Of a stretch of 64,000 bases of DNA, positions 51,796-60,050 are shown in pieces. The number at the start of each line of letters is the position of its first letter. The first letter of the stretch is position 1. Source of the DNA: CADEEL01 sp050246475 (lineage in GTDB: Bacteria; Pseudomonadota; Alphaproteobacteria; Caulobacterales; Aquidulcibacteraceae); assembly GCA_050246475.1 (NCBI GenBank), contig JBFWVZ010000001.1:186001-250000 (forward strand). Direction: 5' to 3'. The notes below the pieces were generated by a model. It was not told the DNA's origin. It saw only the letters and a list, made by a program, of their open reading frames with translations, and ran no database searches. The position numbers were made by a program, and so were the translations under genes.

Positions 51796-53168
51796 GGCAG
51801 ACGCTTCAGGATGGAGACGAGCGCGCGCGTGCGCGGCGAGAACACGATCGGCGTGTAGTAGAGGCTTGCCGCGCGCTTCCAGACCTCGCTGCGCGTCGGG
51901 TAGGGCAGGACCGGATTGGTCAGCGCACGGACGGTCAGCTTGTTGGCGAGCGCCAGCGCCATCGGCGCGATCAATTCGCCCGCTTCGCGGCCGACGACGC
52001 TTGCGCCCAGCAATTTGGCGCCCGGACCGACGACGATCTCGGCAAACCCGCGCGGATCGGCCTCGCAGACGGCGCGATCGTTGCCGGAGAATGGCGCACG
52101 CACTGCCTGCGCCTTGTCGCCGTATTTTTGCTTGGCCTCCATTTCGCTCATCCCGATCTGCGCGATTTCGGGATCGGTGTAGAGGGCCGCGGGAATGAGC
52201 GCGGCGGCGGCCGGCGTGCGCGCCTTGAAGAGCGCGGTGCGCACGAACGCCGATGCATGCCAGCCCGCGGCATGGGTCAACAATTCGCGCCCAGCGGCGT
52301 CGCCCAAAAAAAAGACGCGCTTGTTGGCGCTCTGCAGCGTCGCGGACAGCGCAACGCGGCCGCGCGCCAGCGTGATGCCGGCTTTCTCCAGCGCCAATCC
52401 ATCCAGCGCCAGCTTGCGGCCCGCAGCGAGAAGAAGATGCGAGCCTTCGATGGTCCGGACGTGACTGTCTTTGGCGACGGTTACGCTGACGCCCCCGACT
52501 GGTGCCGCTTCGATTTTTGTCGCGCTCCACCCTTCAAGCAGCTCGATTCCGTCGGCGGCGAGTTGCGCCAACACGGGCGCGGCGAGGTCGGGCGCGAAGG
52601 CCGCGAGCGTGCGGGCAGGCTCGATGATGGTGACTTCGGCGCCGAGACGGCGAAATGCCTGGCCGAGTTCGGCGCCGATGGCGCCGCAGCCGAGGACGAT
52701 CAGCTTCTTCGGCAGTTCGTTTAGCGAGAAGACGGTCTCGTTGGTGAGGAAGGGAATGTCGCTGAATCCCGGAATCGGCGGAACCGCGGCGTGCGATCCG
52801 GTGGCGACGACGATGCGTTGGGCGCGCACGCGCACGCTCGGGGATTCAAGCGTGCGCGCGTCCACGAAGCGCGCGGCCTCGCGGACGACGACACAGCCTA
52901 GGCCCTCGAAGCGCTCCTGGCTGTCATGGGGGGCGATCGCGGCAATGGCGGCGCGCACGCGCGCCTGCGCATCGGCCCACGGCAGCTTTTCATTCGCGGC
53001 CGCCAACAGCGCCTTGGAAGGGACGCAGCCCGTGTTGAGGCAATCGCCGCCCATCTCTCCCTTCTCGAAGAGGACGACCTTCAAGCCCAATTGGGCCGCG
53101 CCGGAGGCGGCGGAAAGCCCTGCGCTGCCCGCGCCGATGACCGCGAGATCGGCTTTGATTTCCTTCAT
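51792..53168 (-). CDS. Dihydrolipoamide-dehydrogenase-like flavoprotein (lacks the catalytic His)
   Basis: A 458-residue FAD/NAD(P) disulfide oxidoreductase. The FAD motif is GAGSAGLSAA and the redox disulfide is Cys43/Cys48 (GGDCLNTGCVPSKAL). The C-terminal interface reads Y423-PTRSE428, whereas true dihydrolipoamide dehydrogenases have His-Pro-Thr with His as the catalytic base; here it is Tyr. So it is a mercuric-reductase-like/TVP38-associated oxidoreductase rather than the E3 of the sucAB complex. It overlaps the VTT membrane protein by ATGA and is convergent with the PIG-L gene (CTAA). Confidence 0.9.
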   Translation of the reverse strand: MKEIKADLAVIGAGSAGLSAASGAAQLGLKVVLFEKGEMGGDCLNTGCVPSKALLAAANEKLPWADAQARVRAAIAAIAPHDSQERFEGLGCVVVREAARFVDARTLESPSVRVRAQRIVVATGSHAAVPPIPGFSDIPFLTNETVFSLNELPKKLIVLGCGAIGAELGQAFRRLGAEVTIIEPARTLAAFAPDLAAPVLAQLAADGIELLEGWSATKIEAAPVGGVSVTVAKDSHVRTIEGSHLLLAAGRKLALDGLALEKAGITLARGRVALSATLQSANKRVFFLGDAAGRELLTHAAGWHASAFVRTALFKARTPAAAALIPAALYTDPEIAQIGMSEMEAKQKYGDKAQAVRAPFSGNDRAVCEADPRGFAEIVVGPGAKLLGASVVGREAGELIAPMALALANKLTVRALTNPVLPYPTRSEVWKRAASLYYTPIVFSPRTRALVSILKRLP

Positions 53169-53941
53169 GGCGCAGGATTCTCCGGCGCGCCGGTTTGCTC
53201 GCGGTGGAAGAGACGCCAGGCCACCGGCAAAAGCGCGAGCACGATGAGCCCCGCGACCGGCACAATGATCTCCGGCGAGAAGAAGAGGTCGCGCGCCGCG
53301 GCCACGGGATCGACGGCGACGCCTGCCTCGAACGCGGCGCGCAGACCGTTGCCAATTGCGGCGTACACGAATGTACCCGGGACGATGCCGATGAGCGTGG
53401 CGAAGAAGAAGTCGCGCAGCTTCACACCCAAAAAGGCGGGCGCGAGGTTGACGACGAAGAAGGGCGCGCCGGGGAAGAGGCGCAGCGCCAGGATGTAGCT
53501 GAACGCGTTGCGCTGAAAGCCCCGCTCGAAACGGGACAGCCAGGGTCCCACGCGGCCGCGCAACGCATCGCCCAGCGCGGTGCGCGCCGCAAGGAAGATC
53601 GCGGTCGCGCCAACCGTGGCGGCAACGACGGTGGCTGCGCCGCCGAGCCATGTTCCGAAGAGAAAGCCGCCGGTCAATGTCAGCCACAAGGCGCCTGGGA
53701 TCGAGATCGCGACGGCCAGCGCGTAGAGCGCTATGAACACCAAGAGCGCGACGACAAGATTGGCCGCGACGAAAGCCTGCAAATCCTCGCGGCGCTCCCG
53801 CAGCACGTCGAGCGACAGCTGTTCGTGCAGGCGCAAAGCGAAAGCTGTCGCGAGCGCGGCAAAGATGAGGAGCAATGGCAGGAAGCGCACCAGGCTTCGA
53901 GGCCGTTGCGCGGGAAGGCTGCCGGGAGCGGGATCGGTCAT
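53165..53941 (-). CDS. TVP38/TMEM64-family (VTT domain) membrane protein
   Basis: A 258-residue membrane protein with the VTT/SNARE-associated domain in the middle (SIPGALWLTLTGGFLFGTW and ALRLFPGAPFFVVNLAPAF when split). About six hydrophobic segments are visible, with hydrophilic N- and C-termini. DedA/VTT proteins are candidate lipid scramblases or transporters. It is the upstream partner of the dihydrolipoamide-dehydrogenase-like protein, overlapping by four bases; this pair recurs and is sometimes a fusion in other genomes. It is divergent from msrA across 120 bases. Confidence 0.9.
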   Translation of the reverse strand: MTDPAPGSLPAQRPRSLVRFLPLLLIFAALATAFALRLHEQLSLDVLRERREDLQAFVAANLVVALLVFIALYALAVAISIPGALWLTLTGGFLFGTWLGGAATVVAATVGATAIFLAARTALGDALRGRVGPWLSRFERGFQRNAFSYILALRLFPGAPFFVVNLAPAFLGVKLRDFFFATLIGIVPGTFVYAAIGNGLRAAFEAGVAVDPVAAARDLFFSPEIIVPVAGLIVLALLPVAWRLFHREQTGAPENPAP

Positions 53942-54061
53942 CGAGGCCTGTCGTGGCGCGCCGGGCGGGGCGGCGCAAGCGTTTCGCCTTCTTACGGTTC
54001 GCGCGCACGCCCGGTTGCAGTCTGTGTGAAACCGTGCTGCGGCGCGCTTCGTATGACGGCC

Positions 54062-54649
54062 ATGGAGACGGTCTTGCGCATTCTTTCAGCCTTGTGGCTT
54101 TGCCTTTTCTTGTTGACGGCGCCGGCGGCGGCGCAGCCAGCGCAGCGCGCCGAGGCGGTGTTCGCCGGGGGATGCTTCTGGTGCGTCGAATCCGATTTCG
54201 AGCATTTGGACGGGGTGATCGAGGCGGTGTCGGGCTATACCGGCGGGACTTCCCGCAACCCCACTTACGAGGATCACGAGGGGCACTACGAGGCCGTGCG
54301 CGTGATCTACGATCCAGCGCGCGTCACCTACCGGCAGCTCGTGGATTTCTTCTTCCGGCATATCGACCCGACGGACGCGGGCGGGCAATTTTGCGATCGC
54401 GGGCCTTCCTACCGCACGGCGATTTTCGTCACCCCCGCGCAGCGGGGAACGGCAGAGGCCGCACGGGAGGCGGCGCAACAGGCGCTGCCGCGCGGCGAGA
54501 TCGTGACGCCTATTCTTCCACTCACGCAATTCTGGAACGCGGAGGCCTATCACCAGAATTACGCGCGGCGGAACGGCGTGCTCTATCGCTTCTATCGCCT
54601 GCGATGCGGGCGCGATGCACGCGTTCGCCAAGTGTGGGGTCGCCGCTAA
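54062..54649 (+). CDS. msrA: Peptide methionine sulfoxide reductase MsrA, exported
   Basis: Reduces methionine S-sulfoxide. The 195-residue product carries a hydrophobic signal peptide (LRILSALWLCLFLLTAPAAAQ) and then the MsrA catalytic core AGGCFWCVESDFEHL, with Cys38 as nucleophile (GCFWC, Cys38 and Cys41). The downstream TQFWNAEAYHQNYA is also present. The signal peptide places it in the periplasm, where it would repair oxidised envelope proteins. An in-frame ATG at 54053 is possible. The TAA shares CTAA with the convergent acetyltransferase stop. It is divergent from the VTT gene. Confidence 0.93.
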   Translation: METVLRILSALWLCLFLLTAPAAAQPAQRAEAVFAGGCFWCVESDFEHLDGVIEAVSGYTGGTSRNPTYEDHEGHYEAVRVIYDPARVTYRQLVDFFFRHIDPTDAGGQFCDRGPSYRTAIFVTPAQRGTAEAAREAAQQALPRGEIVTPILPLTQFWNAEAYHQNYARRNGVLYRFYRLRCGRDARVRQVWGRR

Positions 54650-55149
54650 AGATCGCGGCGCATGAAAACGCGCGTTGAGACGTCGAGCATCTTGGCCTGA
54701 TCGGCCTCGATCGCGATCATCCACGGCAGATAGTCCGTACGCGGAATATCGTGGAAGCCGTGCTTGCGGTAGAACGGCGCGTTCCAGGGGACGTGCCTGA
54801 AAGTCGAAAGGAAGACGGCCCGTACGCCGGTTCGTTCAGCGGCGGCGCAGAAGGCGTCGAGGAGGGCCGCGCCGAAGCCCCGGCGCTGGAAATCCGGGTG
54901 GACATCGATCTGGTGGAGGTAAGCGATATCGCCTTCGCGATGACCGGTCGCGTAGCCGGCGACCTGGCCGTCTTTCTCCAGCGCGATAGCAAGGCCCGCG
55001 GCGATGTTGGCTGCGTGCTCTTCCCTTGAGACGACGTCGCTCAGTGCGTCGAGCGTGAGCAATCCGAGCGGACGAAACATCTCCGCGGCGGCGCGTTCGA
55101 TCTCCTGAAGGCGCGCGATATCCGCCGCCTGGGCGGGGCGGATCGTCAA
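54646..55149 (-). CDS. GNAT acetyltransferase
   Basis: A 167-residue acetyltransferase. The start is a TTG at 55149 that overlaps the CoA-ligase stop (TTGA). It gives the typical opening TIRPAQAADIARLQEIE. The acetyl-CoA loop is VHPDFQRRGFGAALLDAF, followed by the FYRKHGF motif. Substrate is unknown. It is translationally coupled to the upstream feruloyl-CoA-synthase-like gene and convergent with msrA (CTAA overlap). Confidence 0.87.
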   Translation of the reverse strand: MTIRPAQAADIARLQEIERAAAEMFRPLGLLTLDALSDVVSREEHAANIAAGLAIALEKDGQVAGYATGHREGDIAYLHQIDVHPDFQRRGFGAALLDAFCAAAERTGVRAVFLSTFRHVPWNAPFYRKHGFHDIPRTDYLPWMIAIEADQAKMLDVSTRVFMRRDL

Positions 55150-56993
55150 ATGACGATCACGCCCGCGCCGGGCGGTTCGGCATAGAGCGCGTCCACCAGC
55201 GCCTTGCGCCGTTCGAGGGCGGCGCGCTGATTGACATAGCCCTTGTCGGTGATTTCGCCGGCGTCGATGGACGGCGGCTCCGTCATGATCTGCACACGGA
55301 CGATCCGGCGGGAGGAGCCGCCAGCCGTCGTGTTGAACGCTGCGATGCGTTCTTTCACGACGTGCGCCAATTTCTCCAACGGATTGGAGCCTTCCTGCGC
55401 GAGCGCGGCCATGCCGGCGGGCGAGGGCCAGAGAAGCGCGCCGATGAAGGGCTTGTCCTGGCCGGTGACGATTCCGTCGAACACATAGGGCGAGCAGGCG
55501 GCGACGATGTCGGGCCGCAGCGTGCCGACCGAGACCCATGTGCCGGAGGAGAGCTTGAAATCCTCCGTCACGCGTCCGTCAAAGATGAGCCCCTTCGCTG
55601 GATCGTTCTCATCGACGAAGCGGCAGGCGTCGCCCAGTTTGTAATAGCCTTCCTCGTCGAAGGCGGCGGCTGTTTTTTCTTCATCACCCCAATAGCCGGT
55701 GGTGACCGTCGGGCCCTTGACGCGCACTTCGAGCTTTTCGCCGTTCGGCACGAGCTTCAATGTAATGCCGGGCAGCGGCAGGCCAATGAGGCCGACCCGT
55801 TCGGCCTCCCAGTGCACGACTGTAATGCCCTGCGTTTCGGTGGCGCCGTACATCGTCGTGAGCGGAATGCGCTGGCCGGTTTCCGCAATCGCCAGCGCCT
55901 GGAGGCGATCGTAGAGATCGTCCTGCAGGGTCGCTCCGCCATAGCCCATGTAGCGCAGATTCTTGAAGAAGCTGGCGCGGAGCTTCGGGTCTTTCTCCAT
56001 CGCGTCGGCGAGCATCGCGAAAGCGATGGGCGCGGAGCCAAAGACGATGGGGCTCACTTCGTAGAGATTCTTGATCGTCGTCTCGAACATGCCGGGCAGC
56101 GGCTTGCCTTCGTCGAGGTGGACGGTGGCGCCTGACCAGAGCGCGCCGTTGAAGCCGACATTGCCCGCCGAGATATGGCTCCATGGCATCCATTCGAGGG
56201 ATTGGGGAACCTGCTCCGGGTCGGGATCCTCGTTGCGCAATCCTTCGCTCGCGGAGATCTGCGAACAGAGCATGCCTTGGTATTGCGGCGCGGCCTTCGG
56301 CAGGCCGGTCGATCCCGAGGTGAAGAGAAATTTGGCGATCGTCTTGTCGGTGATCTTGTCCATCTCGACAGCGACCGCTGCGCCCGCCTCGCCTTCGATC
56401 AGATCGCTGTAGCGGAGGACGTTCTCGTTGGTCGGTTCGTCATCAACCGTGATAATCTCGACGCCCGTCAAGTCGAGGGAATCGAGCGCGCGCTGGAAGG
56501 GCGCTTTCGATTGCACGAAGATCGCCTTCGGCTTCACGACATTGAAGCAATGCTTCAGCTTGGCGAAGTCCGCACTCATCAACGAATAGGAGGGGCTCAG
56601 CGGCGCGACCGGCGCCCGGATTTTCATCGCGGCCAGCATCATGATCGCGTGCTCGATCGAGTTGCCTGAGAGCACCATCAGCGGCGCGTGGGGGCCAAGG
56701 CCCAGAGCGTAGAGTTTTTCGGCGGCGGCGCCGGACTGGCGCGCGGCTTCGCCATAGGACACGCCGCGCCAAGGACCGTGATTGGGAAGGCGCTGCTTCA
56801 AATAGGGGCGTTCGGGATGCTCCTTGGCTTTCTCATCCAGCAAGTGCGGAATGGAGCGGGGGCGATCGCCGGGCGCGTGGTTGGAGCGGACATAGACGAT
56901 GCCGTCCGCCCGCCGGTCTACGGAGACGTCGGGGCCCTTCATTGGCAATTTCTTGAACGGCGGCGCTTCCGTGCGCGCGTGCCCCTCGGGCAT
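55146..56993 (-). CDS. Feruloyl-CoA-synthase-like acyl-CoA ligase
   Basis: A 615-residue AMP-binding enzyme. The P-loop-like motif is LFTSGSTGLPKA, and GATETQG and the adenylate-binding GYWGDEEKT/LSSGTWVSVG segments follow. The long N-terminal part and the LSSGTWVSVG hinge match feruloyl-CoA synthases of phenylpropanoid degradation as I remember them. The start at 56993 is behind AGAGGAGGAG. The gene lies leftward of TetR (58 bases) and is coupled to an acetyltransferase. A partner feruloyl-CoA hydratase/lyase is not in this cluster; the crotonase at 37149 is distant. Confidence 0.88.
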   Translation of the reverse strand: MPEGHARTEAPPFKKLPMKGPDVSVDRRADGIVYVRSNHAPGDRPRSIPHLLDEKAKEHPERPYLKQRLPNHGPWRGVSYGEAARQSGAAAEKLYALGLGPHAPLMVLSGNSIEHAIMMLAAMKIRAPVAPLSPSYSLMSADFAKLKHCFNVVKPKAIFVQSKAPFQRALDSLDLTGVEIITVDDEPTNENVLRYSDLIEGEAGAAVAVEMDKITDKTIAKFLFTSGSTGLPKAAPQYQGMLCSQISASEGLRNEDPDPEQVPQSLEWMPWSHISAGNVGFNGALWSGATVHLDEGKPLPGMFETTIKNLYEVSPIVFGSAPIAFAMLADAMEKDPKLRASFFKNLRYMGYGGATLQDDLYDRLQALAIAETGQRIPLTTMYGATETQGITVVHWEAERVGLIGLPLPGITLKLVPNGEKLEVRVKGPTVTTGYWGDEEKTAAAFDEEGYYKLGDACRFVDENDPAKGLIFDGRVTEDFKLSSGTWVSVGTLRPDIVAACSPYVFDGIVTGQDKPFIGALLWPSPAGMAALAQEGSNPLEKLAHVVKERIAAFNTTAGGSSRRIVRVQIMTEPPSIDAGEITDKGYVNQRAALERRKALVDALYAEPPGAGVIVI

Positions 56994-57051
56994 CGTCGTC
57001 TCCTCCTCTTTTGCTTGGCGGGCGATCCTAGCAAAGGCGGCGCGCGCAAAG

Positions 57052-57648
57052 CTAGGCGGCGAGGAGGCCGTCCAGCATGGCTTCGAAGCTTTGCTCAATC
57101 TTTTTCGCGAAGCCGCCGTCGCGCCGGCGCGCGGCGAGGAGAAGCGCGGCCTCATTGAGCGCGCCGGAGAGAAGGTGGGTCGCCGCGTCGAGATCGACGA
57201 GTGTGCGGCCGCTTTCCGTAGCGGAGGCAGCCAGGCCCTCGCGCAGCGAGCCCATGCCGTAGCGTGCATCGAGCGCGCGCCATTTCGCCCAGCCGATGAC
57301 AGCGGGCGCGTCGATGAGGAAAATCCGACGGCGGGAGGGGGCGAGGCTCGCGGCCAAGAAGGCGCGGGCGCCCGCGCTCAGGGCGGCGCGCGCGCTTGGC
57401 GCGCGTGCGGCGGCAGCTTCGACCTCGGCCAGGACCGCGGCGAAATCCTCCTCCACGAGCGCGGCGAAGAGATCGGTCTTGTCTTTGAAGTGATGATAGA
57501 GCGCGCCGCGAGTGACGCCCGCCTTGGCGACGATTTCTTCGGCGGCCGTTGCGCCATAGCCTTTGGCGGCGAAGAGCGCGCGGCCCGCCTTCATGAGCGC
57601 GGCGCGGGTTTCGGCGAGGCGTTCGGCCTGAGTACGGCGGACTTGCAT
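57052..57648 (-). CDS. TetR-family regulator
   Basis: A 198-residue regulator with the HTH at about residues 20-60 (GKALFAAKGYGATAAEEIVAKAG-like; GVTRGALYHHFKDKTDLFAAL). The C-terminal part is ligand-binding and all-helical. It is divergent from the VOC gene, and two perfect dyads fill the 65-base gap. It probably represses itself and the VOC gene, and possibly the leftward CoA-ligase operon, in response to an acyl-CoA or aromatic ligand (inference). Confidence 0.92.
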   Translation of the reverse strand: MQVRRTQAERLAETRAALMKAGRALFAAKGYGATAAEEIVAKAGVTRGALYHHFKDKTDLFAALVEEDFAAVLAEVEAAAARAPSARAALSAGARAFLAASLAPSRRRIFLIDAPAVIGWAKWRALDARYGMGSLREGLAASATESGRTLVDLDAATHLLSGALNEAALLLAARRRDGGFAKKIEQSFEAMLDGLLAA

Positions 57649-57650
57649 TG

Positions 57651-57665
57651 CATACAGCCTGTATG
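57651..57665. promoter_or_regulatory. Dyad 1 between TetR and VOC genes
   Basis: CATACAG and CTGTATG are perfect inverted 7-mers around a single C, two bases from the TetR start. The half-site core CATAC is shared with dyad 2. Position overlapping the leader of the regulator gene suits autorepression. Confidence 0.6.
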
Positions 57666-57668
57666 TTA

Positions 57669-57691
57669 GTTACATACATGTCGTATGTAAC
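57669..57691. promoter_or_regulatory. Dyad 2 between TetR and VOC genes
   Basis: GTTACATAC and GTATGTAAC are perfect inverted 9-mers with a 5-base spacer (ATGTC), 22 bases before the VOC start. The same CATAC/GTATG core as dyad 1 supports one regulator binding both. It is the best operator candidate in the window. Confidence 0.7.
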
Positions 57692-57713
57692 GTGAAAACA
57701 AAGGGGACGCCAT

Positions 57714-58148
57714 ATGCGCGCGCTCGACTTCTATCCGCTCATCACTACGCCCGACTTGGCGGCGACGCGCGATTTCTACGTGCGCCATTTCGGCGCTTCG
57801 ACAGCGTTCGAGGCAAGCTGGTTCGTGCTGCTGGTCATCCCGGGAGAAGAGGGCGGCCGGCCGTTCGCGCTTGCGTTCATGAGCCCCGATCATCCCTCTT
57901 CGCCGCCTGGGCCCGAGCCGTTTGACGGCAAGGGCATGATCCTAACCGTGCAGGTCGCGGACGCCAGGGAGGCGTTTGCTTCGCTCCAGGCGAGCGGGGC
58001 GGCGCTGCATTACCCGCTGACGGAAGAGCCGTGGGGACAGAAGCGATTCATGGCGCGCGATCCGGCGGGCGTGCTTATCGACGTCGTCGAGCAGATCGCT
58101 CCGGCGGCCGGCTTTTGGGAGCGCTATCCGGCGCGCACGCACGCGTAA
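57714..58148 (+). CDS. VOC-family protein under TetR control
   Basis: A 144-residue glyoxalase/bleomycin-resistance-fold protein: FYPLITTPDLAATRDFYVRHF at the start (split across beta strand and helix) and MARDPAGVLIDVVEQI at the end. It could be a dioxygenase, isomerase or binding protein; the metal-ligand set is not clear. It starts 22 bases after a perfect dyad and is divergent from TetR. Its 3' end overlaps the leftward 101-residue gene by 74 bases. Confidence 0.85.
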   Translation: MRALDFYPLITTPDLAATRDFYVRHFGASTAFEASWFVLLVIPGEEGGRPFALAFMSPDHPSSPPGPEPFDGKGMILTVQVADAREAFASLQASGAALHYPLTEEPWGQKRFMARDPAGVLIDVVEQIAPAAGFWERYPARTHA

Positions 58149-58380
58149 CGGCGGCGAGGAGCGCGCTTTCGTCCCGCTCGCCCGTCAAGGTGCAGCGGCG
58201 CCAGTCCTCACCATCGCGGATGTCGGCGAAGAGCGCACCTTTGTGCTCGTGAAAGTGCAGGAAGCCTCTGCTCTTGCGATAGAACGTGCCGGGCGTTTTC
58301 TCCTTGAGCGCAGCAAATGCGCGCAATTTCGCCAGCAGCGGCGCGATGTGCGTGAGGTCGTCTGGCCGTGCGTGGCGCAT
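58075..58380 (-). CDS. Small protein of unknown function coupled to an acyl-CoA ligase
   Basis: A 101-residue product. It begins MRHARPDDLTHIAPLL and has a conserved-looking core KTPGTFYRKSRGFLHFHEH followed by GALFADIRDG. I recall similar small proteins beside acyl-CoA synthetase genes, but I cannot name a family. Its ATG overlaps the ligase stop (ATGA). The last about 24 residues (Arg/Pro/Ser-rich) are antisense to the VOC 3' end, so the C-terminus may be shorter in function. The FYRKSRGFLHFHEH stretch is too ordered for a chance frame, which is my reason to call it real. Confidence 0.65.
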   Translation of the reverse strand: MRHARPDDLTHIAPLLAKLRAFAALKEKTPGTFYRKSRGFLHFHEHKGALFADIRDGEDWRRCTLTGERDESALLAAVTRACAPDSAPKSRPPERSARRRR

Positions 58381-59948
58381 CAGCCCACCATGCGTTGGCG
58401 GCCCTCCCAATAGGGCACGCGCAGTTCGCGGCGGAGGATTTTGCCGGAGGCGTTTCTCGGGATCGTCTCGATGAAGTCCACGCTCTTGGGGACCTTATAG
58501 TTTGCGACGCGCTCGCGTGCGTAGGCAATGATGCTTTCGGCGTCGGGGCTTGCGCCGGGCTTCAACACGACGATCGCTTTGACGCACTCGCCCCAGCGAT
58601 CGTCCGGCACGCCGATGACCGCGACGTCGGCGACGTCGGGATGGCCGAAGACGGCGTTCTCGACCTCGGCGGGATAGACGTTCTCGCCGCCCGTCACGAT
58701 CATGTCCTTCACACGATCGTAGATGAAGAAATAGCCGTCCTGATCCCGGTAGGCCGCGTCGCCCGTCTTCATCCAGCCGTCATGGATGGCTTCGGCCGTC
58801 GCTTCCGGCTTGTTGTAATAACCCTTCATCACGATCGGCGCGCGAATGACGACCTCGCCGACTTCGCCCGCCGGCGTTTCGTTGAAGTTCGCATCGACAA
58901 CTTTGACCTCGACTCCCGGCCACGCGATGCCGCAGGAGCGGAGGCGGTTCTTCGCTGGATCGTGATCCTCCGGAGGCAGATAGGTGCCTGCGCCGTTCGT
59001 CTCGGTCATGCCGTAGAATTGCAGGAAGTCGCAGCCGAAACGCTCGCGCGCGCGGCGAAGCAAATCCTCGGAGATCGGCGAGGCGCCATAGCCTACGCCG
59101 CGCATGGAGGAGAGATCGGCCGTCTCCATCTCGGGCGCCTGCATCAGCATCATGATGACGGCCGGCACGAAGAAGGCGTGGTTGATCTTCTCAGCGCCGA
59201 TGAGCGTAAGGACGGTTCCTGGGATGAGATCGCGCAAGATCACCGTGCGTGAGCCAGAAGCCAGCGAGACGAAGCCGACATTGGTGCCCGCGACATGGAA
59301 GAGCGGCATCGCGTTCAGAACGCTGTCGCCGGGCTTGTAGTCGAAGCCTTTCACACCCTCGGCGAGCCTCAGGAACGAGACGTAGTTCTTGTTGGAGAGC
59401 TCGACGCCCTTGGGATTGCCGGTGGTGCCGCTCGTGTAAAGCTGCAGCACAACATCGTCTTCGGGAGCCGGCAGCATCGGATCGATGGCGGCGCCTTGGC
59501 TGCGCCAGTCGAGGTATTGCGTCCAATCGGGCGCGCCGCCTTCAAGCGCGATGAGCTTGGGCGGCGCATCGAAGCCCGCGATCGCCTTTTGCGCCATCTC
59601 GACAAACTCGGCGCCCACGAAGAGGAGCTTCGCGCGGCTGTCCTTCAAGATGTAGGCGATTTCCGGCGCGGCTAGGCGGAAATTGACCGGCGTCGGCACG
59701 ACGCGGGCCTTCATCGCGCCAAAGAAGAGCTCGTAAAAGTAATCGCTGTTCTTGGAGAGAATGGCGATGCGCTCCTGTGGACGCATGCCTTCGAGAATGA
59801 GGCGATCGGCCACGCGGCTCGACAGCGCATCGAACTCGGCAAAGGTCGTCGCGCGGTCTCCGCACAGGAAGGCGACTTCGCCGCCGCGGCGGCGGGCCTG
59901 AACGCGCGCGGCGTCCGCCATCACGGCGATGCCGTCCAAATCGATCAT
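58380..59948 (-). CDS. Long-chain/medium-chain acyl-CoA synthetase (AMP-binding)
   Basis: A 522-residue AMP-forming acyl-CoA ligase. The core motif is YTSGTTGNPKGVELS, followed by FYGMTETNG, and the C-terminal hinge GYFFIYDRVKDMIVTGGENV with the acyl-lysine region RNASGKILRRELR. All catalytic features are present. It is 102 bases divergent from the GST gene and coupled to the small 58075-58380 gene. The preferred acid is not evident; fatty or aryl-alkanoic acids are likely. Confidence 0.92.
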   Translation of the reverse strand: MIDLDGIAVMADAARVQARRRGGEVAFLCGDRATTFAEFDALSSRVADRLILEGMRPQERIAILSKNSDYFYELFFGAMKARVVPTPVNFRLAAPEIAYILKDSRAKLLFVGAEFVEMAQKAIAGFDAPPKLIALEGGAPDWTQYLDWRSQGAAIDPMLPAPEDDVVLQLYTSGTTGNPKGVELSNKNYVSFLRLAEGVKGFDYKPGDSVLNAMPLFHVAGTNVGFVSLASGSRTVILRDLIPGTVLTLIGAEKINHAFFVPAVIMMLMQAPEMETADLSSMRGVGYGASPISEDLLRRARERFGCDFLQFYGMTETNGAGTYLPPEDHDPAKNRLRSCGIAWPGVEVKVVDANFNETPAGEVGEVVIRAPIVMKGYYNKPEATAEAIHDGWMKTGDAAYRDQDGYFFIYDRVKDMIVTGGENVYPAEVENAVFGHPDVADVAVIGVPDDRWGECVKAIVVLKPGASPDAESIIAYARERVANYKVPKSVDFIETIPRNASGKILRRELRVPYWEGRQRMVG

Positions 59949-60050
59949 TCGTTCTCTCCCTGATCTTCGTTCTTCTCTTTACGTCACACTAGCCACATCA
60001 GAGCCGGGAATGCGAGATGGCTCGCGCACGCCGCGACACCGGAGCCCTCC

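Noticed and set aside
51792..53168. Flavoprotein as the E3 (lpd) of the 2-oxoglutarate dehydrogenase complex
   Set aside because: The catalytic His is Tyr423 and the gene is coupled to a VTT membrane protein, so a classical Lpd role is unlikely.
54017..54060. Possible ECF-sigma promoter (GAAAC ... CGTAT) before msrA
   Set aside because: The -35-like match is imperfect and the -10-like part overlaps a possible start codon. Evidence is too thin.
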